Made by a program: the position numbers and the translations under genes. DNA of 64,000 nucleotides. Origin: Cricetomys ansorgei. Taxonomy: Eukaryota; Chordata; Mammalia; Rodentia; Nesomyidae. Below, one piece after another: positions 35,469 through 45,691 of the stretch. The DNA lies in assembly GCA_026225945.1 (NCBI GenBank), contig JAMJFZ010003632.1:1-64000 (forward strand), given 5' to 3'. Below the pieces are notes generated by a model, which saw nothing but the letters and a program-made list of their open reading frames with translations, made no database searches and was not told the DNA's origin. Within the stretch, counting starts at the first letter, position 1; each line of letters opens with the position of its first letter.

Positions 35469-35677
35469 CCTGTCGATCAAACAATGAATCCACAGCTGTA
35501 GCTTTATTTGAAGGTGCTTCTGAGGTATGATCTATACCCTTTTAAAACAGATGCCATAAATCGCAAAAAAGTCTCTTGAATTTCCATCTCAAGTTGTGTC
35601 ATGTTGTTTTTGCCAAGAGAAATCTGCTTCAATTGGAGTTATCTCAATTGCTGAACTTTCCTGAGTTTTTCAGTGAA
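35469..35677 (-). pseudogene. DENND4A-like exon with several lesions
   Basis: Acceptor tccttcatcag and donor GTGAGT frame 209 bp. The family sequence runs through three frames: [17 protein letters not shown], then [20 protein letters not shown], then [20 protein letters not shown] precedes the first block in its own frame. A small indel lies near WQK, and a deletion after SYLR removes a few residues. The 3' border still fits the next exon in phase 1. Confidence 0.85.
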
Positions 35678-35790
35678 CTGATGAAGGAAGTAAAAACAAA
35701 ACAAGCATTAATATGTAATATCTGTTTACAAAATGAGTGAACAATGAGAAAATAGTAAAAGAAAAAAGGTCTACAATTTTTGGGTTTTTT

Positions 35791-35936
35791 TGTTGAGACA
35801 GGGTTTCTCTGTTGTAAACTCTGGCTGTCCTGGAACTCACTCTGTAGACCAAGCTGGCCTCAAACTCACAGAGATCTGCCTGCCTCTGCCTCCCAAGTGC
35901 TGGGATTAAAGGTGTGTGCCACTGCCCAGCTTCTTT
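35791..35936 (-). repeat. B1 SINE
   Basis: Complete reverse B1 ('gagacagggtttctctgttg' to 'gctgggattaaaggtgtgtg'). Confidence 0.95.
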
Positions 35937-35939
35937 TTC

Positions 35940-36060
35940 TTTTTTGAGACAGTCTCACTATACTCTAGCTGGCTAGAGTACCCTAGGCTGGCTGTCTCAA
36001 TATCTTGCTGCCCCAACCTTAAGTGCTGAGGTTACTCAGCAACAGCTGCAACCAGCCCAG
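35940..36060 (-). repeat. Old B1 SINE
   Basis: 'tttgagacagtctcactata' and 'aagtgctgaggttactcagc', decayed and adjacent to the previous copy. Confidence 0.5.
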
Positions 36061-36124
36061 ATAAATGAGATCCAATCTCAAAAACCCTAAACAAAAACCC
36101 CAAAACCAACCAAACAAACAATCA

Positions 36125-36290
36125 GGCTAGGCATGTATGTCAGTTAGTAGGGTGTTTACCTAGCTCAGGGTCCAATCCCCAACACTACACAACTGGACAT
36201 GTGACTTACACCTCCAACCCTAACACTGGGAAGTAGAGACAAAAGGATCAGGAATTTGAAGACATCTTTAGTTCTCAGGACAAAGGGTAG
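36125..36290 (+). repeat. Old ID-B1 (B4-like) SINE
   Basis: 'ttacctagctcagggtccaa' (ID-like) followed by 'cctccaaccctaacactggg' and 'aggatcaggaatttgaagac' (B1-like). Confidence 0.5.
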
Positions 36291-36404
36291 CAAGAAGGGC
36301 AGAGTACAGAGAAGATGCTAAAAAATGCTATTACATAATAACTCATTAAGCAGAAGTTAACAGTTATCTTATTTTAATTATCTTATCTTATTCTCTCATT
36401 TAAA

Positions 36405-36490
36405 ATATTTCTGTAGGCAGAGGCAGAAAGAAAAGGATCACAAGTTCCAGGCCAACTTGGGCTATGTAGCAAAGACACTGTCTCAAAACA
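36405..36490 (+). repeat. B1 right-half fragment
   Basis: 'ggcagaggcagaaagaaaag' and 'gggctatgtagcaaagacac' of B1. Confidence 0.5.
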
Positions 36491-36499
36491 ACAAAGAGG

Positions 36500-36630
36500 A
36501 GTTAGAGAGATGGGTGGGTGGTTAAGAGTATGCACTGTTCTTATCCAGCACCAACCACTCACACTAGGCTGTGTATAGCTGCTAGATATGACACACTCTT
36601 CTGGGCTCCATGGGAACCCACATATGCATA

Positions 36631-36682
<52 letters not shown>
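36500..36682 (+). repeat. B2/B3 SINE with (TC)n(AC)n tail
   Basis: 'agttagagagatgggtgggt' and 'ggttaagagtatgcactgtt' of B2/B3, then TC and AC runs from 36630. Confidence 0.75.
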
Positions 36683-36683
<1 letters not shown>

Positions 36684-36899
36684 AAATTAGAAATATAATA
36701 TTAAAAAGAAAGAAAGAGAACCAGAGACAGACAGAGAATTCCCACTTGGGTCTGTGCCCAGGGACCCACTCCATCCTCAGTCACCTGAGCAGAGCTGGGG
36801 ATACAGTCTCCTCAAGGTGCTCAGCAGACTCTTGCATGGCTTTTTGGGAAGCTGCTTCCAGTTTATGTTCTTCTTTTTATCAGATCTATTAAATCACAA

Positions 36900-37800
36900 G
36901 TAGGAAATCTGCTATTTATAACGAATGTGTACTAAACAAGACTCCTATGTCAAAGTTAGAGGAGAAAGGGCTGCTTGGCTCATGCGGGCAGACACACGAG
37001 AGGGAGCTAGCGGCTTTAGGCGCTTCTCTCTCTTTCAGTTGCCTGCAGTTTTCGTGACTGCCTCCATTTAAGCCTCTGGCAGACTGACAATACTGACTTC
37101 AAATTTATGTTTCAATATTATGATATTTTAAGGGTTAAATTAACTGATTTGAGATGTTAGCCTATTGGCAGAACTCTAAAATACTATATGCCCAAACCAA
37201 GAACCAGAATTTAACCAAGTAAAATACACTTAGTTCCGTGTATTCCTCATGGAGGCATAAGAAGAAATCAATCCATGACCATAAAGGCATTAAAAAAACC
37301 CTAGAGGCACAGATATGAGCTAAATAAAAGTTAACATTTCCAAAATCGTATAATCCAGAAATATAAAATAGAGACAACAGCTTTGAAAAATACTCTTCTA
37401 CAACTCAGCATGTATGTACCATGCTTTCTTTTATAATATAGCTTAGTCTTCAGTCTTCGATGATAGGAAACCTACAGAAACAGCAAAGCTTCATCTGACC
37501 TAAGGATTAATTAACAGAGCCTTGGATTTTAAAGGCCTCTGTTTTAGTCACAAACTAGTTTGGTAAAAGAACTAAGACAAATAAAACTGAGACTCATTAA
37601 TGTTGGCTTAGCTTACATTTCAACTGGGAAGGAGGGATTTCCCCTTCAATTACTATAGTCCAACCAAACATCACCACCATGATCCAAGAAACTCCAAGTA
37701 ATTAACTTCAAATACTCCCTGGCTGATAATGCCACCAGCACAGAAGCAAACACGATATTCTCTCTGGAAGATTCGTGACTAACAACTCCCATGTTCAAAG
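36900..37800. other. Intergenic stretch, nothing recognised
   Basis: Between SINEs and the gammaretroviral insertion; no exon or repeat identified. Confidence 0.45.
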
Positions 37801-37810
37801 ACATATGCTT

Positions 37811-37862
37811 AGCTGGGCATGATGTCTCCTATCTATGGCTTAGGCAGCAAAGGAAGTGGGAT
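37811..37862 (+). repeat. Left half of B1 split by the provirus
   Basis: 'gctgggcatgatgtctccta' head of a B1-like element up to ...agtgggat; the right half resumes at 46840 on the far side of the provirus. Confidence 0.7.
37859..37862. repeat. Target-site duplication GGAT, left
   Basis: GGAT abuts the outer end of the 3' LTR and is repeated at 46840-46843. Confidence 0.85.
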
Positions 37863-38491
37863 TGTTGGACCAAACCAGGATGCCGCACCCCCACAGAGAC
37901 TCACAGACTGGATATTGATGCAAATAGCAAGAGGATTTATTCCAGTGCACTGGGACCGTTCTAACACGCAGGATAGAAGTGGCCCGAGGAGCAAAAAGCA
38001 AGCCTTTTTATTTACAGTTCAAATGGTTGCTAGGCATAAACCGAGTTGGGACAAGTCGATGGGTCCCCAGATTGTTTTCCCATTTTGATAGGTAGGGGCC
38101 AGTTAACCTTTAAGCTGATTGGTGCTGGCATATAGCAAGGTTGTGGGCTCCTAGAAAATGCAAACCTTAGGGTCTCAGTCAATGTGGGTGGGTGGATACT
38201 CCTAGCCCGAGGCTGTGGACCGTCTACGTGGGGAAACTCTTTTAGCCCAAGGCTGCCTTATTTGTCTTAGAAATTGTTTTGGGAACTGTTCTGGGTCACG
38301 GTGTTCCTGCCTTGGGCCTATATAATGTGGTTTGTAGTTATCTGAAACAGGGAGGTCTGGAAAGCACCCAGTAATTTTCTTGACGCTGGCTTGTGCTGAT
38401 GATATGAAACTTAAGCTTTTTGCTTAGGAAGTTGAAACTTAGGCTCAGTGTAAGGGGTCCCGGGCCAGTATAAGCGGTCCAGGGCCCCACA
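37863..38491 (-). repeat. 3' LTR of the gammaretroviral provirus
   Basis: 629 bp. It lacks 11 bp near its outer end that the other LTR has (acccaaaggcc) and holds 6 bp (tggtgc) missing from the other. Keeps the TATA-like box and AATAAA signals. Confidence 0.95.
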
Positions 38492-38492
38492 T

Positions 38493-38504
38493 CTCCCCCC
38501 TTTT
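38493..38504 (-). other. Polypurine tract
   Basis: Minus strand AAAAGGGGGGAG immediately upstream of the 3' LTR, the expected plus-strand primer of reverse transcription. Confidence 0.9.
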
Positions 38505-38565
38505 CTTGGGTAAATTGATTCCAATCATGGAATCAAAGGTCATTGTCTGCAGATATCTCCTGATA

Positions 38566-40540
38566 TCATTGTCTCAGCATTAATACTTGTACTGTGCTAG
38601 TAAGCACTCTAATAAAAGTAACTAAGTGATTAAGAATGCAAGGGCCAAAAGTAAGCAATAAGAGCAATATTATAAGTGGTCCCATAAGTGTAGAAATTAG
38701 AGTTGTAAACCACGGGGACCGATTGAACCAAGACTCAAACCATCCCTGGTGTTGGTCTCTTTCTTTTTGTCTGGATGCTAATCTCTCTCGTACCTTAGCC
38801 ATAGAGTCTTTAACTACTCCTGAGTGGTCTATGTAAAAACAGCACTCTTCTCTAAGGGCCGCACACAATCCTTCCTGTTGGAGGAAGAGGAGGTCCAGTC
38901 CCCTTTGGTTTTGTAAGACCACTTCAGAGAGGGAGGTTAGTGATTCCTGAAGTTTGGAAATTGAGTCTTCCATGGCTCTGATATCTATATCTATTGCATC
39001 TCGAAGGCCCTGATAGTAATAAGGTTGAACTGCTAAGGCAGTTCCTCCCATGGCTACTCCAGTAGCAACTCCCAGACCCAAAAGTACTGCCAGGGTCATT
39101 ACTGACAGGTTCTCTTTTAAACCAGCTTCTGCCTTCCCAGACATCTAATAAGTCACTTTCTGTATGATAGATAAGCCTAGGTACAAGCAGAACCATTACA
39201 CAATAATCATTATTCTGATTGAGTACACTTAGTTCAATACAGGGAGTTAATCATTTTCCACAGGCCCACCACCCATCCTCTGAGGGGAGAAGATATCTGG
39301 ATTGGTTTGTCCCGAGATGCTGTAATTACAAAAATGGGTGTGTGTCTGAGGAATTTTGCCTACACATACTCCTTGTCCTGAGGCAGAGGTTAGGGTGATT
39401 TTTGCACCCTGCGAGTTCCATCGGCAGGCGGTGGTCTCAGTAGAGGTGGAATAATTGCCGATTATTCCTATTGCCTCATAATAGGGCGGGGCTACATCAT
39501 AGCACAGCCAACAGGCTTTGGTGGCTCCAGGGTTAGTTGTATTAAGAACCTTGAATGCTTGTTCAATCATGTTAATCAGACTCGAGCCTTCTGGGTTGGG
39601 GTTCACTGGTATAGGTGTACTGGGGGCTGAAGGTATATCTGTAATAGTGGTAGGGGCCGGACTTGTAGGCTTATGCTGGGGTTGTGGGAGCAACACTAAG
39701 TTAGGGCCTATCCCGGTAGTGGGGGGGGGTTGTGATTTTAAGCCGGATTGTCATTAAGAGTCCATTATCATAATCATATTGATATAATCTTAGCCCCCAA
39801 TGATTTCCTGTTATCCAATTTCAGTCTAGTTTCCCTTTCGATGTAAATTTGATAAGGAGGGGGATTACAAGTAAATTTAGAACAGGGTCCCTCTCCAGTC
39901 CAAGTTCCATATACTTGTTGAGCTCCCCTGTATGCTAGTACAATATTGTCTTGACATTTACTTTGACTTAACCCTGCCCCACTAGAGTTTCTTCCTACTG
40001 TTATCAGATCCCAATTTGAGCTAGGATTCCAATAGACCGTTCCTATAGTTTCACAACCCCAGGCTGCACAGTAAAAACTCTCTGAACCCCCACACTTATA
40101 AATTGTTTCCCGTGATCTTCCATTTCTGGGGCATATATAGAATGGGGTGGCCCGTAGGTTATTTCTTACGTGCGGATGACTGCAGCCAACCCCAGAACCC
40201 CTAACACTTCTGGTTGCACAAGGTACTTTGTCACAAGTTTGTTTTTCCCCACACTCAGGCCTCCCGATTCTTTTGGGATCCTTACTTCCTGAATAATGGT
40301 ACTCTGGAATGTCCCAGGTGTTAAGGCCCGCTGCCAATTGGCAGAGGTCTGGAGTAAGGTCCAGCCACCAAGTGTAGGGGGTGGTGGTCTTGGATATGGA
40401 CCATACCGTCTCTCCAGTTTGGGAGATAATTTCCCAGGTTAGTTGCTGAGGGGCATGGGGATTAAGGCCCCGGTCACTTTACCTAATGACTGAGCCCAAA
40501 CCAATACCCAGAGTACCACATATGAAACCAGGAACATCAT
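38566..40540 (-). pseudogene. env: env remnant (gammaretrovirus-like envelope), multiply frameshifted
   Basis: An ATG at 40540 overlaps the pol TAA by one base and opens a hydrophobic signal peptide, which soon hits TAA; the surface subunit continues in another frame. Surface-subunit blocks lie at about 39774-40450 and 39247-39720. The latter has a CWLC motif (the CXXC type that pairs with the transmembrane subunit) after a proline-rich hinge containing a ten-G run. The transmembrane block at 38566-39144 is open, with a Gly/Ala-rich fusion-peptide-like segment, a heptad region, a CX6CC motif, a membrane anchor and a short tail. At least four frame changes separate the blocks, one close to the cleavage region. 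Not expressible as one protein. Confidence 0.9.
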
Positions 40541-43500
40541 TATCTAGGATCAGATTTTCTCTGGATCTTAATCTTGAGGGGATGTTCAGTTCTCTGAACC
40601 ACCCAGCTGGAGTCGGGTTTTTGATCTGCAGGCTTGATGTGTGATGCGTGGAACCAGGCCGCGATGCCGTCCACCTGGACTGCTGTTGATGTGGTCAATA
40701 GGATGATGTAAGGTCCCTTCCACCGAGGTTCTAGCGTCTGGGCCCGATGTCAGCGGACGTAGATTGAGTCTCCAATCTGATACGGGTGAGGTGTTTGGAG
40801 AGTCCAAGGCTGATAAGCCTCAGCTAGCCGTGGCCCCAGTTCCTTCTGGACGGCTTGAAGACCTCGTAGCCTAGCATACAAATCACTATTACTTATTTGA
40901 GAAGGCAGTCCAAGGTCATACATAGTGGTTAGGGGCACCGGGGGGCCCATACAGGATCTCAAAGGGAGTTAAGTTATGTAAGGAAGGAGTATTTCTGACC
41001 CGGAACAGCACTAATGGTAGGAGCATCACCCAGTCAGCCCCGCCAGTCTCCATGGTTAATTTGGTCAAGGTCTCTTTTAGAGTTTTATTCATTCTTTCTA
41101 CCTGCCCTGAACTCTGGGGGTGGTAGGCACAATGCAACTTCCAATCAAACCCTAGATACCTGGCCACTCCCTGACTCACCTGGGCAATGAAGGCAGGTCC
41201 ATTGTCAGAACCTATTACCTTAGGGATCCCAAACCGCGGGAAGATGTCCTCTAGGATCTTCTTGGCGGCCACTGTTGCAGTTCCCTTCTTAGTGGGGAAG
41301 GCTTCCACGCAGCCTGAGAAGGTATCTATAAAGACTAGTAGGTATTTATTACCGTATCTGGCTGGCTTAATTTCAGTGAAATCGACCTCCCAGTAAACAC
41401 CTGGCCGGTCCCCTCGCAGTCTTTTACCAGAGGGGGATTTGTTTGGGTGGGTATTCATATTCTGACAGGCTACGCAATTCCGGACCACATGGTACACCAA
41501 GTTTTTGAGCTGTGAAATGATATACTTAGTATTTTTTAGGGTGGCTATTAGTTTCTTTTCTCCGAGATGAGTCCACTGCTGCATCTGCTGTATCATCTGT
41601 TCAGCTTCCCTATGGGGAAGTAGGATCCTACCATCTCGATTTATCCATACTTGTAGATCAGTATCTAATTCTTTTTCATAGTCTGTTATCATGGCCGGGT
41701 CCTGTACTGTATATTGAAATGGTGGTTCGGGTTGTGGATCTTGTCTGGGCAAGGGGGCGAGCAGATGAGGAATCCATGTTGGCAGGATGGTGGTGCTATC
41801 ACTGTCCGCTGCCACCTTTCTGGCCTCTAAGTCTGCCATCCGGTTGCTCCTGGCTACTTTTGAGGAGTCTCTCTGATGCCCCAGACAGTGAATTATACTA
41901 AATTTAAGAGGCAGGTGGAGGGCGCCTAACAAGGCCATTATTTCTGCCTTGTTTTTAATTTCTTTTCTGGCCAAGGTGAGGAGACCTCGTTGTTGGTAGA
42001 TAGCCCCATGTACAAAGGCATCCCGTCTGTCTGTATATATGTTGATCTTTTTACCTTTTCCTAATTCTAGTGCTTTCGTTAGGGCTATGAGTTCAGCATG
42101 CTGAGCGGAGGTTCCCTCCAGTGACGATTGGGCCCAGATAACTTTTTCTCCATCTACTACCGCTGCCCCCGCTTTCCGCTTACCTTCCTCGATGTAGCTG
42201 CTGCCATTGGTATACCAAGTAGCATCAGCGTCTGGTAAGGGAAAGTCAGTCAGGTCCTTTCTCCATCCATGAGCTTCTGCCAAGACTTGTAGACAGCCAT
42301 GTTCGGGGACATCAAAGTCCGGATCAGGTAGCAAGGTGGCAGGGTTTAACCTTCTTGCGGGGGTGAAGGTGACATGGTCGGAATTCAGCAGCAACATCTG
42401 GTAGTGGGTCATCCTCACATTGGTGAACCACCGGTCAGGAGGTTGTCTGACCACGCTCTCCAATGCATGAGGGGCACTTATGGTTAGATTCTGGCTGAGA
42501 GTCAACTTGTCAGCATCTTTAACCAGGGCTGCGACCACTGCTACTAGGCGCAGGCAAGGGGGCCATCCTGCTGCCACAGAGTCCAATTTTTTTGATAGGT
42601 AGGCCACGGCTCGCCTCCAAGCGCCCAATTTTTGGGTGAGGACTCCCTTGGCTATACCATTATGTTTGGTAACATAAAGGTGAAATGGCTTGGAGACATC
42701 AGGAAGTCCCAACGCTGGGGAGGATAGCAATGCCTTCTTGATGTCTTCAAAAGCCGTCTGGTGTTTTTCCCCCCAAGTAAACGGGCAGTTTTCCTTGGTT
42801 AGTGAATACAGAGGAGCCGCTAATTCCGCAAAGCCGGGGATCCAGAGTTGGTGGAATCCAGCCGTGACCAAAAACTCTCTCACCTGTCTGGGCGTCTGGG
42901 ATGCTGGGATGTGGAGCACAGTCTCTTTCCTCACTTCCAAAAGCCACCGCCTCCCATCTCGTAGAAGATACCCCAAGTAACTAACCTCCTTCTTGCAGAG
43001 TTGTGCCTTTTTAGCCAAGGCTCGGTACCCCAAGTTTCCAAGTTCCATCAATAGCCATTGTGTTCCCTTGAGGCACTCAACCTCAGTCTGGGTGGCCAAC
43101 AGCAGATCATCAACATACTGAAGGAGGGTTACCTGTGGATTCTGTTCTCTAAACAGGGCAAGGTCCTGATGAAGTGCTTCATCAAAGATGGTGGGTGAAT
43201 TTTTAAACCCTTGGGGAAGCCGGGTCCATGTCAGCTGCCCAGTTATGCCAGATTCTGGATCACGCCACTCAAAAGCAAACATAAGCTGGCTAGCTGGGCT
43301 CAATGGCAAGCAGAAAAAGGCATCTTTTAAATCTAAGACGGTGTACCACGCTCTCTCAGGTGGCAAGGCACTCAGCAAATTATATGGGTTAGGAACAGTG
43401 GGGTGTACATCCACCACTCGTTTATTAACCTCTCGTAGGTCCTGGACTGGCCGATAATCGTTGGTGCCAGGTTTCCGTACTGGTAGCAGTGGAGTGTTCC

Positions 43501-44140
43501 AGGGGGACTGACATCTTTTAAGCACCCCCAGTTCCAGTAGCCAGTGAATGTGCGGCCTGATCCCTTCCTGAGCCTCCTTGCTCATAGGGTACTGCCATAC
43601 CATAGCAGGGGTAGCAGAGGCTTTTAATTCTACCAGGACGGCAGGTTGGTACTTCACCAGTCCTAAGCCAGTGGTCTCTGCCCATGCTTTTGGGTAGGTC
43701 TTAGGCCACCAGTCAATATTCTCCCCTTTTAATTGGCGAGGGGCTTCGAAGAGTCTATACTTATCTTCTAGTTTGACTATCAGGGCCTGAATGAGCCTCC
43801 CGTCGCCATCTTTTTCATGGGGCCCATCTGGTAGAAAATGTATCTGGGCCCCCATTTTGGCCAGGAGGTCTCGCCCCAGCAGTGGGTAGGGGCATTTGGG
43901 GATGACCAGAAAGGAGTGGGATACCTGGCCCACACTGAGATCCACCATTCTTCTGGTAGTCCATGAATATTGTTTGTTTCCGGTGGCCCCTTGTACCCAA
44001 GATCGCTTTTCTGATACCGGACCCGCTGATTGTAAAAGGACTGAATGTTCAGCCCCAGTATCCACCAAGAACTGAATGGGGTTCCCCTCCACTCTTAAGG
44101 TTACCCTGGGCTCGGGGAGGGGGTCCAAACCCTGTCTCCC
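40540..44140 (-). pseudogene. pol: pol remnant: protease, reverse transcriptase, RNase H, integrase
   Basis: Continues the gag frame after TAG (44141-44143) and is open for about 1,075 codons to 40916. Protease has DTGA; reverse transcriptase has YVDD followed by LLLA. In RNase H the first catalytic aspartate is replaced (WYTNGSS) and residues after YTDRRDAF are missing. Integrase keeps the DDE core (VDFTE, SDNGPAF, QVERMN), but its zinc-binding HHCC region has Gln in place of the first His (QQWTH). Near 40942 a C6 run shifts the frame, ending the open frame; the C-terminal part then continues to a TGA at 40750 and, past it, to TAA at 40540. Polymerase appears otherwise well preserved. Confidence 0.95.
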
Positions 44141-45691
44141 CTAGTCGCTGCCTTCGCCCAAGGTCAGAACTCTGTGGCTAGGCCTCTTCTCGGGGTCGAT
44201 GATCCCCCCCCAGTTTTTCTTGGGCCAGTCTCTTTCCCAGTGTCCTTTTTCTTTGCAGTAAGCACATTGGTCCCTGTCTACCTGCACTCCTTTACTGCCC
44301 ATTTTTCTCTGTCCTTCTCTTTCTCCTACTCTTCTGCCCTCCCTAACTTCAGTGGCCAAGATTCTTGATAAATTCTTTTCCTGTCTCTTTTCTTTTTTAA
44401 ATTCTCTATCATCCTGCTCCTTTTGCTTTCTTTCCTCTTTTTCCTCCTCTGTCTCCCTTCTGTAAAATACCTTCTCAGCTAGCTGCACTAATGACTTATC
44501 TTGCAAACCATCTAACTTTTGTAACTTTCTTTCAATATCCCTAGCTGACTGATCAATGAAGGCCACCATGACTGTTGCCCTATGCTTTTCAGTGGTAGGG
44601 TCATAGGGAGTGTACTGAGGAAAGGCCACCATCAGCCGCTCAAGAAAGGCTGAAGGCAATTCCGTTGGCCCTTGGACCACCTCTCTTACCTTAGCCAAAT
44701 TTGTGGGGCACCACGCAGCCCCACGGAGACCCACCATTAGAGTCTGGCGATACCGTCTGAGGTGCTCCCTACCTTCTGCCGTATTGAAGTCCCATTGAGG
44801 GCATGTCAAGGGAAAGACCTCATCTATTTCGTTGGGGAGCTGAGTAGGTCTCCCATCTGGTCCTAGAACATTTTTCTGAGCCTCTAGCAGGATTCTCTGT
44901 CTTTCCTCGTTCATGAGGAGAGTATGCAGGAGCTGCTGGCAGTCATTCCACGTGGGCTGATGTGAGTGGAGGAGGGATTCTATTAGATTAGTAAGAGCCT
45001 GGGGGTTATCAGAAAAAGAGGGGTTATGATTTTTCCAGTTATATAAGTCAGCCGAAGAGAAAGGCCAATACTGGAGTGGCTGATTTCCCTGGTCATCTGG
45101 GGGCCCATACGCCCGTAGAGGTAGAGCGGTCGAGTCTGGAGTGATTGCTCACCTGCTTCAGGTTCCTGCTGTGGGCCCTTCTTGATCTCCGTTGGCCAGA
45201 GGCGCCGAAGGAACTGCTGCTGCTGGTGGCGGCATGGCAGCTGCAGCCTGTGGAGGAAGAGGTGGAGGATATGGGGGAGGGGGATCTAAGAGAAGTAAAT
45301 CTGAAACTGGAGTGAGAACATTTTTCTTAGTTGTTGTTTTTTGAGCTTTTGCCAAAGCAAAAACTTTGGCAGTAGAATTACCTGGAGGAGGAAGAAGGGG
45401 CCGTATCCAAGGGGGTGGCTGATATACTAAACTCTCCCAAGTTAGAATGTAGGGGAACTGATCCAGGTGACCACCATATTTTTGAAGTATCTTTAGTTTT
45501 ACCTGTTTAATTCTGTCCATGAAAAAGGACCCCTCCTGGGGCCAGGCAGTTTGAAAGGTCAGCCACTCTGAAGTACAGAGTGTCTGCCAATTCTGTTTTT
45601 TAATTTCAACCGATAAACTCTGTGCCCTAGCCTTTACCTCAGTCCAATGGTCGAGGGTCAAAGAGAGAGGAGTCGAAGTCTTTTGTCCCAT
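44141..45691 (-). pseudogene. gag: gag remnant with internal stops, ending in readthrough-type TAG
   Basis: ATG at 45691 starts MGQK, an N-myristoylation-type matrix start. A proline-rich linker follows with PPPPY, a NEDD4-type late motif. Two in-frame TGA codons (45158 and 9 bp further on) then interrupt the linker; a pair of compensating indels may explain them. The capsid is open again from about 45140, including a well-preserved major homology-like part. A long Glu/Lys-rich charged region leads to a single zinc knuckle, [14 protein letters not shown], in which the last cysteine is Trp. The reading ends EGSD-TAG-G, in frame with pol. Confidence 0.9.

Larger units (their letters stand above)
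13488..35677 (-). pseudogene. DENND4A-like unprocessed pseudogene, central exons only
   Basis: Eleven exons with retained introns lie in the correct order on the minus strand and encode a continuous central part of DENND4A, a DENN-domain exchange factor for RAB10 (formerly c-Myc promoter-binding protein). They cover the end of the DENN module and the pentatricopeptide-like part. Lesions seen: an in-frame TGA and at least two frame changes in exon 35469-35677; a frameshift in 29281-29406; loss of GT at the donor of 23654-23860; an in-frame TAA in 19894-20038; a GC donor after 14639-14758. Exons for the N-terminal DENN domain, the large serine-rich exon expected next and the C terminus were not found. 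A segmental copy is the simplest reading; a decayed true locus or assembly error is less likely. Confidence 0.85.

Noticed and set aside
42690..42980. Plus-strand frames opposite gag and pol (also near 43188, 45812-46317)
   Set aside because: Antisense shadows of a long coding region with no independent support.
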